From Pontibacter lucknowensis (lineage in GTDB: Bacteria > Bacteroidota > Bacteroidia > Cytophagales > Hymenobacteraceae): DNA of 64,000 nt. The notes below the pieces were generated by a model. The model searched no databases. It was not told the origin of the DNA and saw nothing but the letters and a program-made list of their open reading frames with translations. Below, piece by piece: positions 35,302 to 44,522 of this stretch. Numbering within the stretch: the stretch's first letter is position 1; each line of letters starts with the position of its first letter. The translations under genes were made by a program, and so were the position numbers. The stretch is taken from contig NZ_FTNM01000001.1 of NCBI RefSeq assembly GCF_900156415.1, positions 1,240,001 through 1,304,000 of the forward strand, in the 5' to 3' direction.

Positions 35302-35478
35302 TTAGGCCTTTGGTGCTACGATCAGCACTTCTGGCAACAGGTTAGGGTAGCTGCGTAGCTCTTTTTGCTCTTGCTGCAGTTTGTACTTGGCGGCTGTTAC
35401 TCTGATATCGTCTGCTGTCTTTTTGCAGGTGGCTCCGAAGCCGAGTACTATGGCGAATAATAAGATGATGATTTTCAT
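35302..35478 (-). CDS. Tiny exported peptide 3 of a three-member array
   Basis: 58 aa. Leader MKIIILLFAIVLGFGATC, then KKT, the helix KYKLQQEQKELR and SYPNLLPEVLI, ending VAPKA. It is the first gene of the array in the direction of transcription. One cysteine sits at the end of the leader but without a canonical lipobox. Upstream, CCTAACTCC followed by ATTA-GTAC is shared with the sequence before peptide 1, hinting at duplicated control sequences. Confidence 0.68.
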   Translation of the reverse strand: MKIIILLFAIVLGFGATCKKTADDIRVTAAKYKLQQEQKELRSYPNLLPEVLIVAPKA

Positions 35479-35821
35479 AATAGTTGATATTTAAAAGGTT
35501 TTTCGTTTCATGTTGTAAGTACTTAATAGATAGAGGAGTTAGGTAAAAGGTTGCTTGGCGTTCCTAAATTTTTTTTTATTTCTGATTAGCATATTACATT
35601 TTATGTGCCATTCAGTTAAAATGCTGATAATAAGGCGATTATGAATTTAGATTAACGGTTTGTCTACTTAAATCGTCCAATAGCGTACAGGTGTTTGTTC
35701 GAAAACGAACAGGATTTTAACAGACTGCTGTGCCGTTCAGATCTTTTCGGGCACTCAATTGTAAAGTGTACAGGCGTTTATCGTGAGGAGAACGTGAATA
35801 GTCAAATAAACAGGAGCACCA
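35479..35821. other. Divergent intergenic region, peptide array / cyanophycinase
   Basis: About 340 AT-rich bases. A nine-T tract lies near 35570, useful as an upstream element for either direction. A hairpin-forming or operator-like inverted repeat TGTTCG-AAAA-CGAACA is at 35696-35711, about 110 bases before the cyanophycinase ATG. No further ORF resembling the small peptides is present. Confidence 0.45.
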
Positions 35822-36667
35822 ATGTATAAAGGTACCTTAATAGCGCTCGGAGGTGGGTATGATGATGACTTAATTAAGTTGATCAGGTCTGAGATATGTC
35901 CGATACATTCCCGTATCGAAGTAATAGCAACTGCTACCAGTGATCCAGAAGAGTCTGGTAAGGCGTACAAAGAAGCCTTTGAAGAGCTAGGCTGTGACTG
36001 TGTGCAGTTCATGCTCATCGACGAAAACCACGCCGCTGACCAGCCAGAGTATATCAGCCGCATCCAGCAGGCTGACGTTATCTTTTTTACGGGGGGGGAC
36101 CAGGTTCGTTTAATTGAGTTTCTGAACGGGACACAGCTACTCGAGATCATGCGTCGCCGTTATCACCAGGAGCCCATCATCATAGCCGGCACCAGCGCAG
36201 GGGCCGCCATCATGTCAGACCGTATGATCTACGATGGCTACGGACACTACTCGCTTATCAAAGGAGAGATGAAAACCACGATCGGCTTCGGGTTTATCAG
36301 CCATGTATACATCGACACGCACTTTGTGGAGCGTGGCCGCTTCGGGCGACTAGCCCATGCTGTGGCGCACGATCCGGCGTATGTTGGCGTGGGGTTGAGC
36401 GAGGAAACGGGCATAATTATCAAAGAGGGGAATAAAATAGAAGTGTTCGGCACAGGAGTTGTGACAATCATTGACGCCAGCAAGATCCGGTTCACCAATA
36501 CAAGGCAGGTATCTGAAAACGAGCCTATTGCCGTAGAGCACCTGATTATGCACATGCTGGTAGAGGGATACCGCTATTGCCTGAAGGAGCACCTTTTTCA
36601 GCCTGTGGAGCAGCATCTGCCAAGCCCCGCCCAGGAGGCCAGCGATGCTACTGCCAGCATAGCCTAA
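35822..36667 (+). CDS. Cyanophycinase-family (S51) peptidase
   Basis: 281 aa. GTLIALGGGYDDDLIKLI at the start, FFTGGDQVRL near residue 88 and the nucleophile elbow IAGTSAGAAIM with Ser125 are the S51/cyanophycinase signature. It is expected to cut beta-Asp-Arg dipeptides from cyanophycin or to act as a related isopeptidase or alpha-aspartyl peptidase. No cyanophycin synthetase gene lies in the window. No signal peptide. The stop overlaps that of the convergent flavoprotein gene by four bases (CTAA). Confidence 0.9.
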   Translation: MYKGTLIALGGGYDDDLIKLIRSEICPIHSRIEVIATATSDPEESGKAYKEAFEELGCDCVQFMLIDENHAADQPEYISRIQQADVIFFTGGDQVRLIEFLNGTQLLEIMRRRYHQEPIIIAGTSAGAAIMSDRMIYDGYGHYSLIKGEMKTTIGFGFISHVYIDTHFVERGRFGRLAHAVAHDPAYVGVGLSEETGIIIKEGNKIEVFGTGVVTIIDASKIRFTNTRQVSENEPIAVEHLIMHMLVEGYRYCLKEHLFQPVEQHLPSPAQEASDATASIA

Positions 36668-37572
36668 GGTTTTACTCTGTCCTCCTGCTGCAACTCCATG
36701 TTGATGGCCACCCCGGCTTTGGCGCCCTCGGCTGCCGCCACAATCACCAGTTGCATATCACGGGCCGCATCACCGGCCACATAAAGGCCCGGAATGTTGG
36801 CTTGCTGTAGACGACGTGTCTTGATGACACCTTTGCCGGTAAACTCACAGCCCAGCTGCCGGCCGATATCCGACTGCTGACTGGTTTCGCCCGAAAAGAA
36901 AAGGGCCCCCTGTTGCTTCGACTCGCCGTTCTGCAAAACAATTCGTTGTAGCATGCCGTCATCGCCCTCCAGACGGGTAATCGCTTCCGTGCATACCTTT
37001 ACTCCGTTTAGGTTGAGCAATTCCATGTCTTTGTTGTTGAGTTTCTGGGTGCCGTCGGTATACAAGGTCACATCGTCACTCCAGTTTTTCATGGCCAGGG
37101 CCTGGCCTATGCCGCTGCGGTCTTTTCCGTATACAGCTATGGCTTTGTCACGATTCTCCCAGCCGTCGCAGTACGGGCAGTGGTGCACACTCTGGCCATA
37201 AAGTTCTTCTATGCCTTCCACTTCAGGCAGAGCATCTCTGAGGCCGGTAGCCAGCAGCATCTTGCGTGAGTGGTATACATTTTCGTCCTCGTCGTCTACT
37301 ACATACTGGCCTTTGCTATAAGTGGCTGTTTTCACGGCACGGTCTATTATCTGCACGCCGTATTTTACGAGTTCTTCTCGTCCCTTCTTTATAAAATCAC
37401 GCGGGTTTACCCCGTCACTGGACAAAAAGCCATTCATGCTGGTGGCCCACCGGTTGCGGGGCTTGCCACTGTCAAACAAGAGCACTTTACGGCGCGAACG
37501 CCCCAGTATCATGGCGGCATTCAGGCCAGCAGGCCCTCCGCCTATTATAATCACGTCGAATTGTTCCTTCAT
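36664..37572 (-). CDS. Thioredoxin-reductase-like NAD(P)/FAD oxidoreductase
   Basis: 302 aa. FAD-binding GGGPAGLNAA (11-20), a redox-active CPYC (Cys132, Cys135) in HHCPYCDGWE, and the C-terminal FAD motif GLYVAGDAARDMQLVIVAA. The first domain matches TrxR-like proteins, but the NADPH motif GxGxxA is poorly conserved (AVYGKDRSGIGQALAM), so it may reduce a partner other than thioredoxin. Homologues are often annotated generically. Tail-to-tail overlap with cyanophycinase. Confidence 0.88.
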   Translation of the reverse strand: MKEQFDVIIIGGGPAGLNAAMILGRSRRKVLLFDSGKPRNRWATSMNGFLSSDGVNPRDFIKKGREELVKYGVQIIDRAVKTATYSKGQYVVDDEDENVYHSRKMLLATGLRDALPEVEGIEELYGQSVHHCPYCDGWENRDKAIAVYGKDRSGIGQALAMKNWSDDVTLYTDGTQKLNNKDMELLNLNGVKVCTEAITRLEGDDGMLQRIVLQNGESKQQGALFFSGETSQQSDIGRQLGCEFTGKGVIKTRRLQQANIPGLYVAGDAARDMQLVIVAAAEGAKAGVAINMELQQEDRVKP

Positions 37573-37756
37573 TTGGGTTTTAAGTTGAGACTCTATAAAC
37601 GCAGAATCCCTTTCTGGGATAGCTTTCGCATCAAAAAAACTGCTTTCGGTAAGCTTTGTTCAAAGCTGTCCGGATAGAACAGAAAATTTTTCGACCAAAA
37701 ACTGATTTTATTTGAAAAAAGGTGGTGCATGTGCTTTAGGAAGTATTAATGTTTTA

Positions 37757-37764
37757 TATATTTG
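37757..37764 (+). promoter_or_regulatory. Bacteroidota -7 element of the FadL/GDSL operon
   Basis: TATATTTG, an exact TAnnTTTG match, with CTTTAGG about 18 bases upstream as a weak -33. Start near 37769, leader about 38 bases, which supports the ATG at 37807 rather than the ORF start at 37762. Confidence 0.65.
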
Positions 37765-37806
37765 TTTTACCTTATTAACACCCTATATTTAAACAAGTCG
37801 CATTTT

Positions 37807-39045
37807 ATGAAAAGCAAAATCTTAGCCTTATTAGGTAGCGCCCTGCTCACAGGTACGGCCATGGCTGGCGGATACCAGGTAAACCTGGCGAGCCAGCGCC
37901 AGATTGGTATGGGCCACACGGGTACAGGCCTTCTGACAGGTACGTCCAGCATCTTCTTTAACCCTGGAGCCATGAGCCACATCGGCTACAGTGGCGTGAC
38001 GATAGGCGGCAGTGCGCTTGTCTCCAGAATTGCCTATTCTGCTCCTGAGTCTGGAGGTGTTACGGCTCGTACAGATAACCCACTGGGTACTCCCTTCCAG
38101 GTGTATGGCGTGTACAACATAAATGAGAAATTCTCTGCAGGCCTTGGTGTATACACGCCGTTTGGCAGCACCGTGAACTGGGGCGATGAGTGGAGCGGCC
38201 GTTATGGATTGAACCAACTGAAACTGCAGGCTATTTATGTGCAGCCGACTATTAGCTATGCTATTACAGACAAGCTGGGTATAGGTGTAGGTCTTTCGTA
38301 TGTAATTGGAAGTGTAAACCTGCAGCGTTCGCTGCCTGTGCAGAGCCAGGACGGCACTGAAGGCGGTATTGAACTGGATGGCAGCGCTGAATCAGCGTTT
38401 GGCTTCAACGCAGGTATTTTCTTCCAGCCAACAGAGAAACTCTCTATCGGTGTGAACTACCGCTCCAAAGTAAACCTGAGTGTAGAAGGTGGCGATGTGA
38501 TGTTCAGTAACATTCCAGCGGCTGCACGCGGCAACTTCCCTGATGGCACGACTTTCAACGCGGAACTGCCAATGCCTTCAACACTTTCAGTGGGTATAGG
38601 CTTCAAGCCGAACGAGCGTCTGACATTAGCTGCAGATGTGAGCCATGTAGGCTGGGATGCCTATGAGAAGCTGCGCTTCGATTTCAGCCAGAACGTGGGT
38701 GGCAGTCCTTTCTCAGAGGCTAGCCGTAACTACGAGAACGCTTTCATCTATCGCATCGGTGGTGAGTACATGGCAACAGATGCCTTGGCCCTTCGTGCCG
38801 GTGCTTACCTTGACAAGACACCTGTACAGGACGGCTACCTGACACCAGAAACGCCGGATTCAGACTCACGTGGTCTTTCTGCAGGTATAGGGTACTCCGT
38901 TTCTGAAAACTTCAGCATCGACGCATCTTTCCTTTACATCAACAGAAAAGAGAGAACTGATGCCGCTAACCTGTCTGGTGGTATACCTGGCACTTTCAAG
39001 GCGGTGGCCTACATTCCTGGCATCGGTCTGAATTTCAAGTTTTAA
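37807..39045 (+). CDS. OmpP1/FadL-family outer membrane transporter
   Basis: 412 aa from the ATG at 37807 with signal peptide MKSKILALLGSALLTGTAMA. FadL features: the N-terminal hatch (GGYQVNLASQRQIGMGHTGTGL, SSIFFNPGAMSH), FSAGLGVYTPFGSTVNWGDEWSGRY, and a C-terminal barrel ending in Phe (IGLNFKF). It moves long-chain fatty acids or other hydrophobic molecules across the outer membrane. The GDSL lipoprotein gene follows 19 bases downstream, so release of acyl chains and their uptake are probably coupled. Confidence 0.93.
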   Translation: MKSKILALLGSALLTGTAMAGGYQVNLASQRQIGMGHTGTGLLTGTSSIFFNPGAMSHIGYSGVTIGGSALVSRIAYSAPESGGVTARTDNPLGTPFQVYGVYNINEKFSAGLGVYTPFGSTVNWGDEWSGRYGLNQLKLQAIYVQPTISYAITDKLGIGVGLSYVIGSVNLQRSLPVQSQDGTEGGIELDGSAESAFGFNAGIFFQPTEKLSIGVNYRSKVNLSVEGGDVMFSNIPAAARGNFPDGTTFNAELPMPSTLSVGIGFKPNERLTLAADVSHVGWDAYEKLRFDFSQNVGGSPFSEASRNYENAFIYRIGGEYMATDALALRAGAYLDKTPVQDGYLTPETPDSDSRGLSAGIGYSVSENFSIDASFLYINRKERTDAANLSGGIPGTFKAVAYIPGIGLNFKF

Positions 39046-39064
39046 TTATTTTTGACTAAGTAAC

Positions 39065-40504
39065 ATGAAAAAGTCTTTATATACATCGAGTGCACTTGCA
39101 TTGCTTGCTGGCGTACTTTTAACAAGCTGCGACCCGGATATCGATACACCGGCGTCAAGTGCCGGAGAAGCTGATTTTACGAAATATATAGCTGTTGGTA
39201 ACTCCCTTACAGCCGGGCAAGGTGATGGTGGTGTGTACCGCGAGGGACAGCTTAACTCTTATCCAGCTATTATGGCGGAGCAGTTCAGAACTGTGGGTGG
39301 CGGTGAGTTTACACAGCCGCTTTTCACAGAAGAGCAGCGCAACGGCACCGGATATCTTCGTCTGGCGGGCTTTACTGCGCAGGGGGCTCCTATTACGGCT
39401 AACGTTACTGACAACCTGGCCATAAGAAGTGCAAGCCCACGCTTATACACCAAGTATTTAGAGCCTATCAATAACCTGGCGGTGCCAGATATCAAAGTTG
39501 CGGATATAAAAACAGCAGGATACGGATCTACACAAGGTAATCCTCATTTTGAGCGTATCACACCTGATAACAACGCTTCGCAAACTTATTTGCAGCGCGT
39601 TCAGCAGAGTACAGATCACACGTTCTTCAGCTTATGGCTAGGCAATAACGATGTGCTTTCTTATGCCACTTCAGGTGGTGCTTTTTCAGGCGGTATGCTT
39701 AACTCTCCAGCGAGAACAATCACACCAACTGCGACATTTGATGCTAACTACTCAGAATTACTGACTGCTTTGACAGCTGGTGGCCAGGAAGGTATAATTG
39801 CTACAATTCCTGATGTAACGGCCATTCCGTTCTTCACTACAGTAGGGCCGTCTGTGCAGCAATTGCTGACAGCTAACAACATACCTGGTATGGTTGCGCT
39901 AACAGGCTCCGGTAGCTCTCGTATACAGATTGCTACATCTCAAATCAATGCTGCACAGAATGGTGTCTACTTCCTGTTGACTTCTTCTGCCTACGCTCCT
40001 TTAGTAGGACAGCCTACCGGCAGATACTGGAGAGAATTAGCCAGACAAGTGAGCCCAAGCCAGGATGCAAACGTGGTTAGACTTACTTTAGCTGGCCTGT
40101 TGGCGAACTTCCAAATTGATACGACTGCTATGTTCGGTCTTTCAGCTGGCAATCCAGTGCCAAGCGCATTGATACTGGATGCCGCAGAGCAGCAGAATGT
40201 CAGAACAGCTACAGAAGCATTCAATAATATCATTAAGGCGCAGGCAGATGCCAGAAACCTGGCTCTGTTTGATGCGAACGCCTACTTCAATACTGTCAAA
40301 ACAGGCTTTGGCAAGAATGGTGTTGCTTATTCTCCTGCTTTCATTACAGGTAACCTGTTCTCGCTGGATGGCGTGCACCCAACTCCTCGTGGTTATGCAT
40401 TTGTGGCCAACGAAATGATCAGAGCCATTAACAGTAAATATGGTGCCAATGTGCCAACCGTAGATGAGACTCAATACCGCACAGTTCTTTTCCCTGTGCA
40501 GTAA
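39065..40504 (+). CDS. SGNH/GDSL-family lipoprotein hydrolase
   Basis: 479 aa. Lipoprotein signal with lipobox LLTSC (Cys22). Block I is YIAVGNSLTAGQGDGG (Ser47), block III is LWLGNNDVL with the Asn, and block V is LDGVHPTPRGYAFVANEM with the catalytic Asp and His. It is a probable outer-membrane-anchored esterase or lipase, co-transcribed with the FadL transporter. The length is greater than minimal SGNH enzymes because of an insertion of about 150 residues between blocks III and V. Terminator at 40525. Confidence 0.92.
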   Translation: MKKSLYTSSALALLAGVLLTSCDPDIDTPASSAGEADFTKYIAVGNSLTAGQGDGGVYREGQLNSYPAIMAEQFRTVGGGEFTQPLFTEEQRNGTGYLRLAGFTAQGAPITANVTDNLAIRSASPRLYTKYLEPINNLAVPDIKVADIKTAGYGSTQGNPHFERITPDNNASQTYLQRVQQSTDHTFFSLWLGNNDVLSYATSGGAFSGGMLNSPARTITPTATFDANYSELLTALTAGGQEGIIATIPDVTAIPFFTTVGPSVQQLLTANNIPGMVALTGSGSSRIQIATSQINAAQNGVYFLLTSSAYAPLVGQPTGRYWRELARQVSPSQDANVVRLTLAGLLANFQIDTTAMFGLSAGNPVPSALILDAAEQQNVRTATEAFNNIIKAQADARNLALFDANAYFNTVKTGFGKNGVAYSPAFITGNLFSLDGVHPTPRGYAFVANEMIRAINSKYGANVPTVDETQYRTVLFPVQ

Positions 40505-40524
40505 CACACAGTATCTCCGTAACA

Positions 40525-40558
40525 AGAAAGGCGCCTCCTTTGCGGGAGGCGCCTTTCT
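40525..40558. terminator. Bidirectional terminator
   Basis: 14-bp perfect stem AGAAAGGCGCCTCC (40525-40538) with its complement at 40545-40558, then GTTTTT. Between the convergent FadL/GDSL operon and polA. Three AGGTATA-type words (40568, 40580, 40605) sit in the 50 bases after it. Confidence 0.9.
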
Positions 40559-40610
40559 GTTTTTATCAGGTATAGCAGCAGGTATAAGCAGCCTTATAGG
40601 CTTGTATACC

Positions 40611-43457
40611 TTAGTGTGCTTCCAGCCAGTTCTTGCCTACGCCCAAGCCCACCTCCATCGGCACGCTTAGCGGCAGGGCATTGGTCATCAGTTCCACGAT
40701 CTTCGGCGTTACGATGTCCACTTCTTCTTTCGGTGCATCGAACAGCAGTTCGTCATGCACCTGCAGGATCATGCGGGTCTTCAGGTTTTCGTGGCGCAGG
40801 TACTCGTGTATGTTGATCATCGCGATCTTGATGATATCGGCGGCAGTACCCTGAATGGGGGCGTTTACGGCGTTGCGCTCGGCAAACCCACGTACTGTGG
40901 CGTTGCGGGAGTTAATGTCGCGGAGGTAGCGACGGCGGCCCAGCACAGTCTCTACATATTCATGTTCTCGGGCCTTCTCAATGGCGCTGTCCATGTACTC
41001 TTTCACGGCTGGGAACTCCTCAAAATAAGCCTCAATGATGTCAGCAGCTTCGCGGCGTGGTATACCTAGTCGCTCGGATAGGCCGAACGCTGAAATGCCG
41101 TAGATGATGCCGAAGTTAATGGTCTTGGCCTTGCGACGCATTTCGCTGTCTACCTGGTCGAGCGGCACATGGAACACCTTGCTGGCTGTAGAGGCGTGGA
41201 TGTCCAGCCCGTTTTTGAAAGCCTCTTTCATGGTTGGGTCACCACTAAAGTCAGCCATGATGCGCAGCTCGATCTGGGAGTAGTCCGCCGAGATGATCAG
41301 GTGCTTGCTGTTGCGAGGCACAAAGGCTTTGCGAATTTCGCGGCCGCGTTCGGTGCGGATTGGAATATTCTGCAGATTCGGGTTAGTGGAGCTCAAGCGT
41401 CCTGTAGCCGTTACCGCCTGGTTGAACGAGGTATGCACGCGGTTATCCAGTTCGCACACGAGCTGCGGCAAGGCATCCACGTAGGTCGACTTGAGCTTCG
41501 AAAGTTCGCGGTGGTCCAGGATCAGGCGTACAATCTCGTGCTCGCCAGCCAGCTTGGAGAGGATCTCCTCACCTGTGGCGTACTGCCCGGTCTTCGTCTT
41601 TTTGATCTTGGCCTTGCCATGTAGCCCCATTTTGTCGAAGAGCACTTCGCCGAGTTGTTTCGGTGAGCCGATGTTAAACTCTGTGTCAGCCAGTTCGAAG
41701 ATACGGGTCTCTATCCCTTTAATCTCCTGCTCCAGCAGCAGCGAAATATCGGCCAGCGCATTGGCGTCGATCGATATACCTTCCTTCTCTATACCTGCCA
41801 GCACCTGCACGAGTGGGTTTTCCACTTCGTTGAACAGCTTCATCAGTCCCTGCTCCTGCAGCAATGGCTCAAAGTATTGCTTCAGGCGCAGCGTGATATC
41901 GGCATCTTCGCAGGCGTAGTCCTTCACTTCTTCAGGCTTCAGGTCGGCCATCGTGATCTGATTCTTGCCTTTCGGGCCGATCAGGTCGGTAATAGGTATA
42001 GGGCTGTAATTGAGGTAGGTCTCAGCCAGTACATCCATGTTGTGGCGCATTTCAGGCTCCAGCAGGTAGTGTGCCAGCATCGTGTCGAAGATCGGACCAC
42101 TCACTTCGATGCCATAATTCTTCATCACCAGTATGTCGTACTTGATGTTCTGGCCAATCTTGGCAATGCTCGGGTTCTCAAGTATGTCTTTGAATTCAGC
42201 TGCAATGCTAACTGCCTCTTCTTCATTGTCGTGAGGCACTGGCACATAGTAGGCCTCTCCGGGCAAGTAACTGAAGGACATGCCTACAAGCTTAGCTGTA
42301 ATTGGGTCGATGCTGCTGGTCTCAGTATCGAAGGAAATCTCCTGTTGTTTCTGCAGATAGCGGATCAAGCTCTGGCGCAAGGAAGGCGTGTCGATCAGGT
42401 GGTAGTCCTGCAGGGTATTGCTGAAGCGCTGGAACGGCACATGCTCGGTGGCTATATCTGTTTCGTCAGCTACAGCAGTGTCGGCAGGAGCCGCCGAGTC
42501 GAATAGCGAGGTTTGCTGCTGGTTAGCGGGCTTGCCACGTCGGGTCGCAACTTTGGCGGGGGATGCCTCGGCCATGGAGATACCCAGCACACGCTGCATC
42601 AGCTGACGGAACTCTAGCTCGGCAAACAGCTCAGCCAGTTGTTCTTCGTTAGGCCCGTCGTAGTGAAGCGCCTCCGCGCTGAACGGCACGGGCACATCGC
42701 AGTGGATAGTGGCCAACTCTTTGGACATCATGCCCTGTTCGGCAAAGTTTACCACGTTTTCTTTCTGCTTGCCTTTTAGCTGGTCAGCATTAGCGATCAG
42801 GTTTTCTACGGAGCCAAAACGCTGGATCAAAGACTTAGCCGTTTTCTCACCGATGCCCGGTATACCTGGTATGTTATCCACGGCATCGCCTTGCAGACCG
42901 AGTATGTCGATCACCTGCTCCACCCGCTCAATTTCAAACTTCTCCAGTACCCGCGCCACATCCCATACCTCCACGGCATTGCCGAGGAAAGCAGGCTTAT
43001 ACAGGAAAACATGCTCCGTCACCAACTGGCAGTAGTCTTTGTCAGGCGTCATCATGTACACGTCAAAATCATCTTTTTCGGCGCGGCAGGCCAGGGTGCC
43101 GATGATGTCATCGGCCTCGTAGCCGTCCATGATGAGCACCGGAATGTTAAAGGCCTCTACAATCTTTTTGCAGTAAGGTATAGCCAGTGAAATATCCTCG
43201 GGCATGGCCTGTCGGTTAGCCTTGTAGGCAGCGAAATTATCATGGCGAAAAGTTTTGGCCGCTGAGTCGAAAGCTACGCCAATGTGTGTGGGTCTTTCTT
43301 TCTGAAGTACTTCTACCAGGGTGTTGGTGAAGCCGAGCACAGCGCCCGTATTCATGCCCTTGGAGTTAATGCGAGGGTTTTTGCTGAAGGCAAAGTGCGC
43401 CCGGTAAATCAGGGCCATTGCATCAAGCAGGAATAATTTTTTACGTGGTTCGCTCAT
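40611..43457 (-). CDS. polA: DNA polymerase I
   Basis: 948 aa with all three domains. The 5' nuclease spans residues 1 to about 300 (LFLLDAMALIYRAHFAF, DGYEADDIIGTLA, MTPDKDYCQLV, GIPGIGEKTAKSLI). The 3'-5' exonuclease has its acidic residues in ISFDTETSS and YACEDADITLRL, so proofreading should be active. Polymerase motif A is SADYSQIELRIMADFSGD, motif B is RRKAKTINFGIIYGISAFG and motif C is LQVHDELLFDAP (about 898-909). A linker near residues 300-350 (ATRRGKPANQQQTSLFDSAA) is poorly conserved. Confidence 0.97.
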   Translation of the reverse strand: MSEPRKKLFLLDAMALIYRAHFAFSKNPRINSKGMNTGAVLGFTNTLVEVLQKERPTHIGVAFDSAAKTFRHDNFAAYKANRQAMPEDISLAIPYCKKIVEAFNIPVLIMDGYEADDIIGTLACRAEKDDFDVYMMTPDKDYCQLVTEHVFLYKPAFLGNAVEVWDVARVLEKFEIERVEQVIDILGLQGDAVDNIPGIPGIGEKTAKSLIQRFGSVENLIANADQLKGKQKENVVNFAEQGMMSKELATIHCDVPVPFSAEALHYDGPNEEQLAELFAELEFRQLMQRVLGISMAEASPAKVATRRGKPANQQQTSLFDSAAPADTAVADETDIATEHVPFQRFSNTLQDYHLIDTPSLRQSLIRYLQKQQEISFDTETSSIDPITAKLVGMSFSYLPGEAYYVPVPHDNEEEAVSIAAEFKDILENPSIAKIGQNIKYDILVMKNYGIEVSGPIFDTMLAHYLLEPEMRHNMDVLAETYLNYSPIPITDLIGPKGKNQITMADLKPEEVKDYACEDADITLRLKQYFEPLLQEQGLMKLFNEVENPLVQVLAGIEKEGISIDANALADISLLLEQEIKGIETRIFELADTEFNIGSPKQLGEVLFDKMGLHGKAKIKKTKTGQYATGEEILSKLAGEHEIVRLILDHRELSKLKSTYVDALPQLVCELDNRVHTSFNQAVTATGRLSSTNPNLQNIPIRTERGREIRKAFVPRNSKHLIISADYSQIELRIMADFSGDPTMKEAFKNGLDIHASTASKVFHVPLDQVDSEMRRKAKTINFGIIYGISAFGLSERLGIPRREAADIIEAYFEEFPAVKEYMDSAIEKAREHEYVETVLGRRRYLRDINSRNATVRGFAERNAVNAPIQGTAADIIKIAMINIHEYLRHENLKTRMILQVHDELLFDAPKEEVDIVTPKIVELMTNALPLSVPMEVGLGVGKNWLEAH

Positions 43458-43678
43458 GTTATAAAGGTATAGGCTGACGGCTTGCTTTGCAAATTTCTGG
43501 TAGCGCCAGGGTATTAAGTTTGTACCGTTGGGGCTTTATACGCCACATTGCTACAACATGTCAGGAAATTAATTTTGCTGTAGAAATAAAATATAGAGAT
43601 TAAACAATAAATGGAATAGTCTTTGTATCTTCCTAGTCCAGGAATGAAAATAAACAAAATTAAAATTAGAAAAGCAGG

Positions 43679-44317
43679 ATGATGCACCTCATGACATGGA
43701 AAAGAGCGGTACTAAGTGTATGTTTCGTACTAACCGCCATGCTTGGCCACAGCCAGGATCTGATCGTCAAAAAGAACGGCGAAGAAGTAGTAGGGAAAAT
43801 TGTGAAAGTGGGGGAAGACACTATCCATTATCGCATGCTAAGCGAAGAGAAAGGCCCACTGCGGTTTGTGCTCCGAAACGATGTGTCCTCTATGCAATTT
43901 GCAACCCAACCCTCACAGCGACAGCTAAACCAGTTGCCGCAGAGCAACGATGAATATGCTACCGCTTCCGCCATACCAACAGGTACCGGAGCGTCACGTA
44001 ACTATACACCTGAAGAACTGATGTACCAGGGCCGGCATGATGCGCTAATGTACTACAAAGGACAAGGACCACTTTGGGGCACGGCCGGAGCGACCTTCCT
44101 GCTTCCTCCTGTCGGTTTGGTCACTGGCATTGTAACGGCGGCAGTACCACCTAATGTCGACAACCTGTTTCATCCGAACTATCAGTTAATGAAAGAGCCG
44201 GTTTATCGTGAGGCTTTCAAGAAGCAGGCCCACAAGCGTAAAGTAGGCAAGGCCGCAACTGGTTTCGGAATAGGCTTTGGCTCACTGATTGCCTTGGCTC
44301 TTATGTTAGGCGCATAA
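43679..44317 (+). CDS. Exported hypothetical protein with C-terminal membrane segments
   Basis: 212 aa, start at 43679 or the adjacent ATG at 43682. Signal peptide ending MLGHSQD. The first about 60 mature residues form a small beta domain (LIVKKNGEEVVGKIVKVGEDTIHYRM) often seen at the start of Bacteroidota exported proteins. A polar linker then leads to two glycine-rich hydrophobic segments (GTAGATFLLPPVGLVTGIVTA and GFGIGFGSLIALALMLGA). No known function; a membrane-associated envelope protein is likely. A long hairpin terminator follows. Confidence 0.75.
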   Translation: MMHLMTWKRAVLSVCFVLTAMLGHSQDLIVKKNGEEVVGKIVKVGEDTIHYRMLSEEKGPLRFVLRNDVSSMQFATQPSQRQLNQLPQSNDEYATASAIPTGTGASRNYTPEELMYQGRHDALMYYKGQGPLWGTAGATFLLPPVGLVTGIVTAAVPPNVDNLFHPNYQLMKEPVYREAFKKQAHKRKVGKAATGFGIGFGSLIALALMLGA

Positions 44318-44347
44318 ACCCCGCCTATACCTGATTACCCAGTTTGT

Positions 44348-44414
44348 AATCCCCAACCTGTGGAATTTTCGCTACACCCTATAGTGAATTCCCCAGGTTG
44401 GGGATTTTCGTTTT
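44348..44414 (+). terminator. Long hairpin terminator
   Basis: 20-base arms (44348-44367 / 44387-44406) with one mismatch, followed by TTCGTTTT. Confidence 0.8.
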
Positions 44415-44522
44415 AATTTGTAATGGTTTGATTGTGAGTAACTTGAGTTAAATATATGGTTTTGGCACAGTTTTGACTAATAGGCTTTAGGAAAAATTAA
44501 ACTTGAGCGACAGAATAAAACT

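Noticed and set aside
41877..42506. Long plus-strand ORF (209 codons) opposite polA
   Set aside because: Shadow ORF over conserved exonuclease coding sequence, with no recognisable domain.
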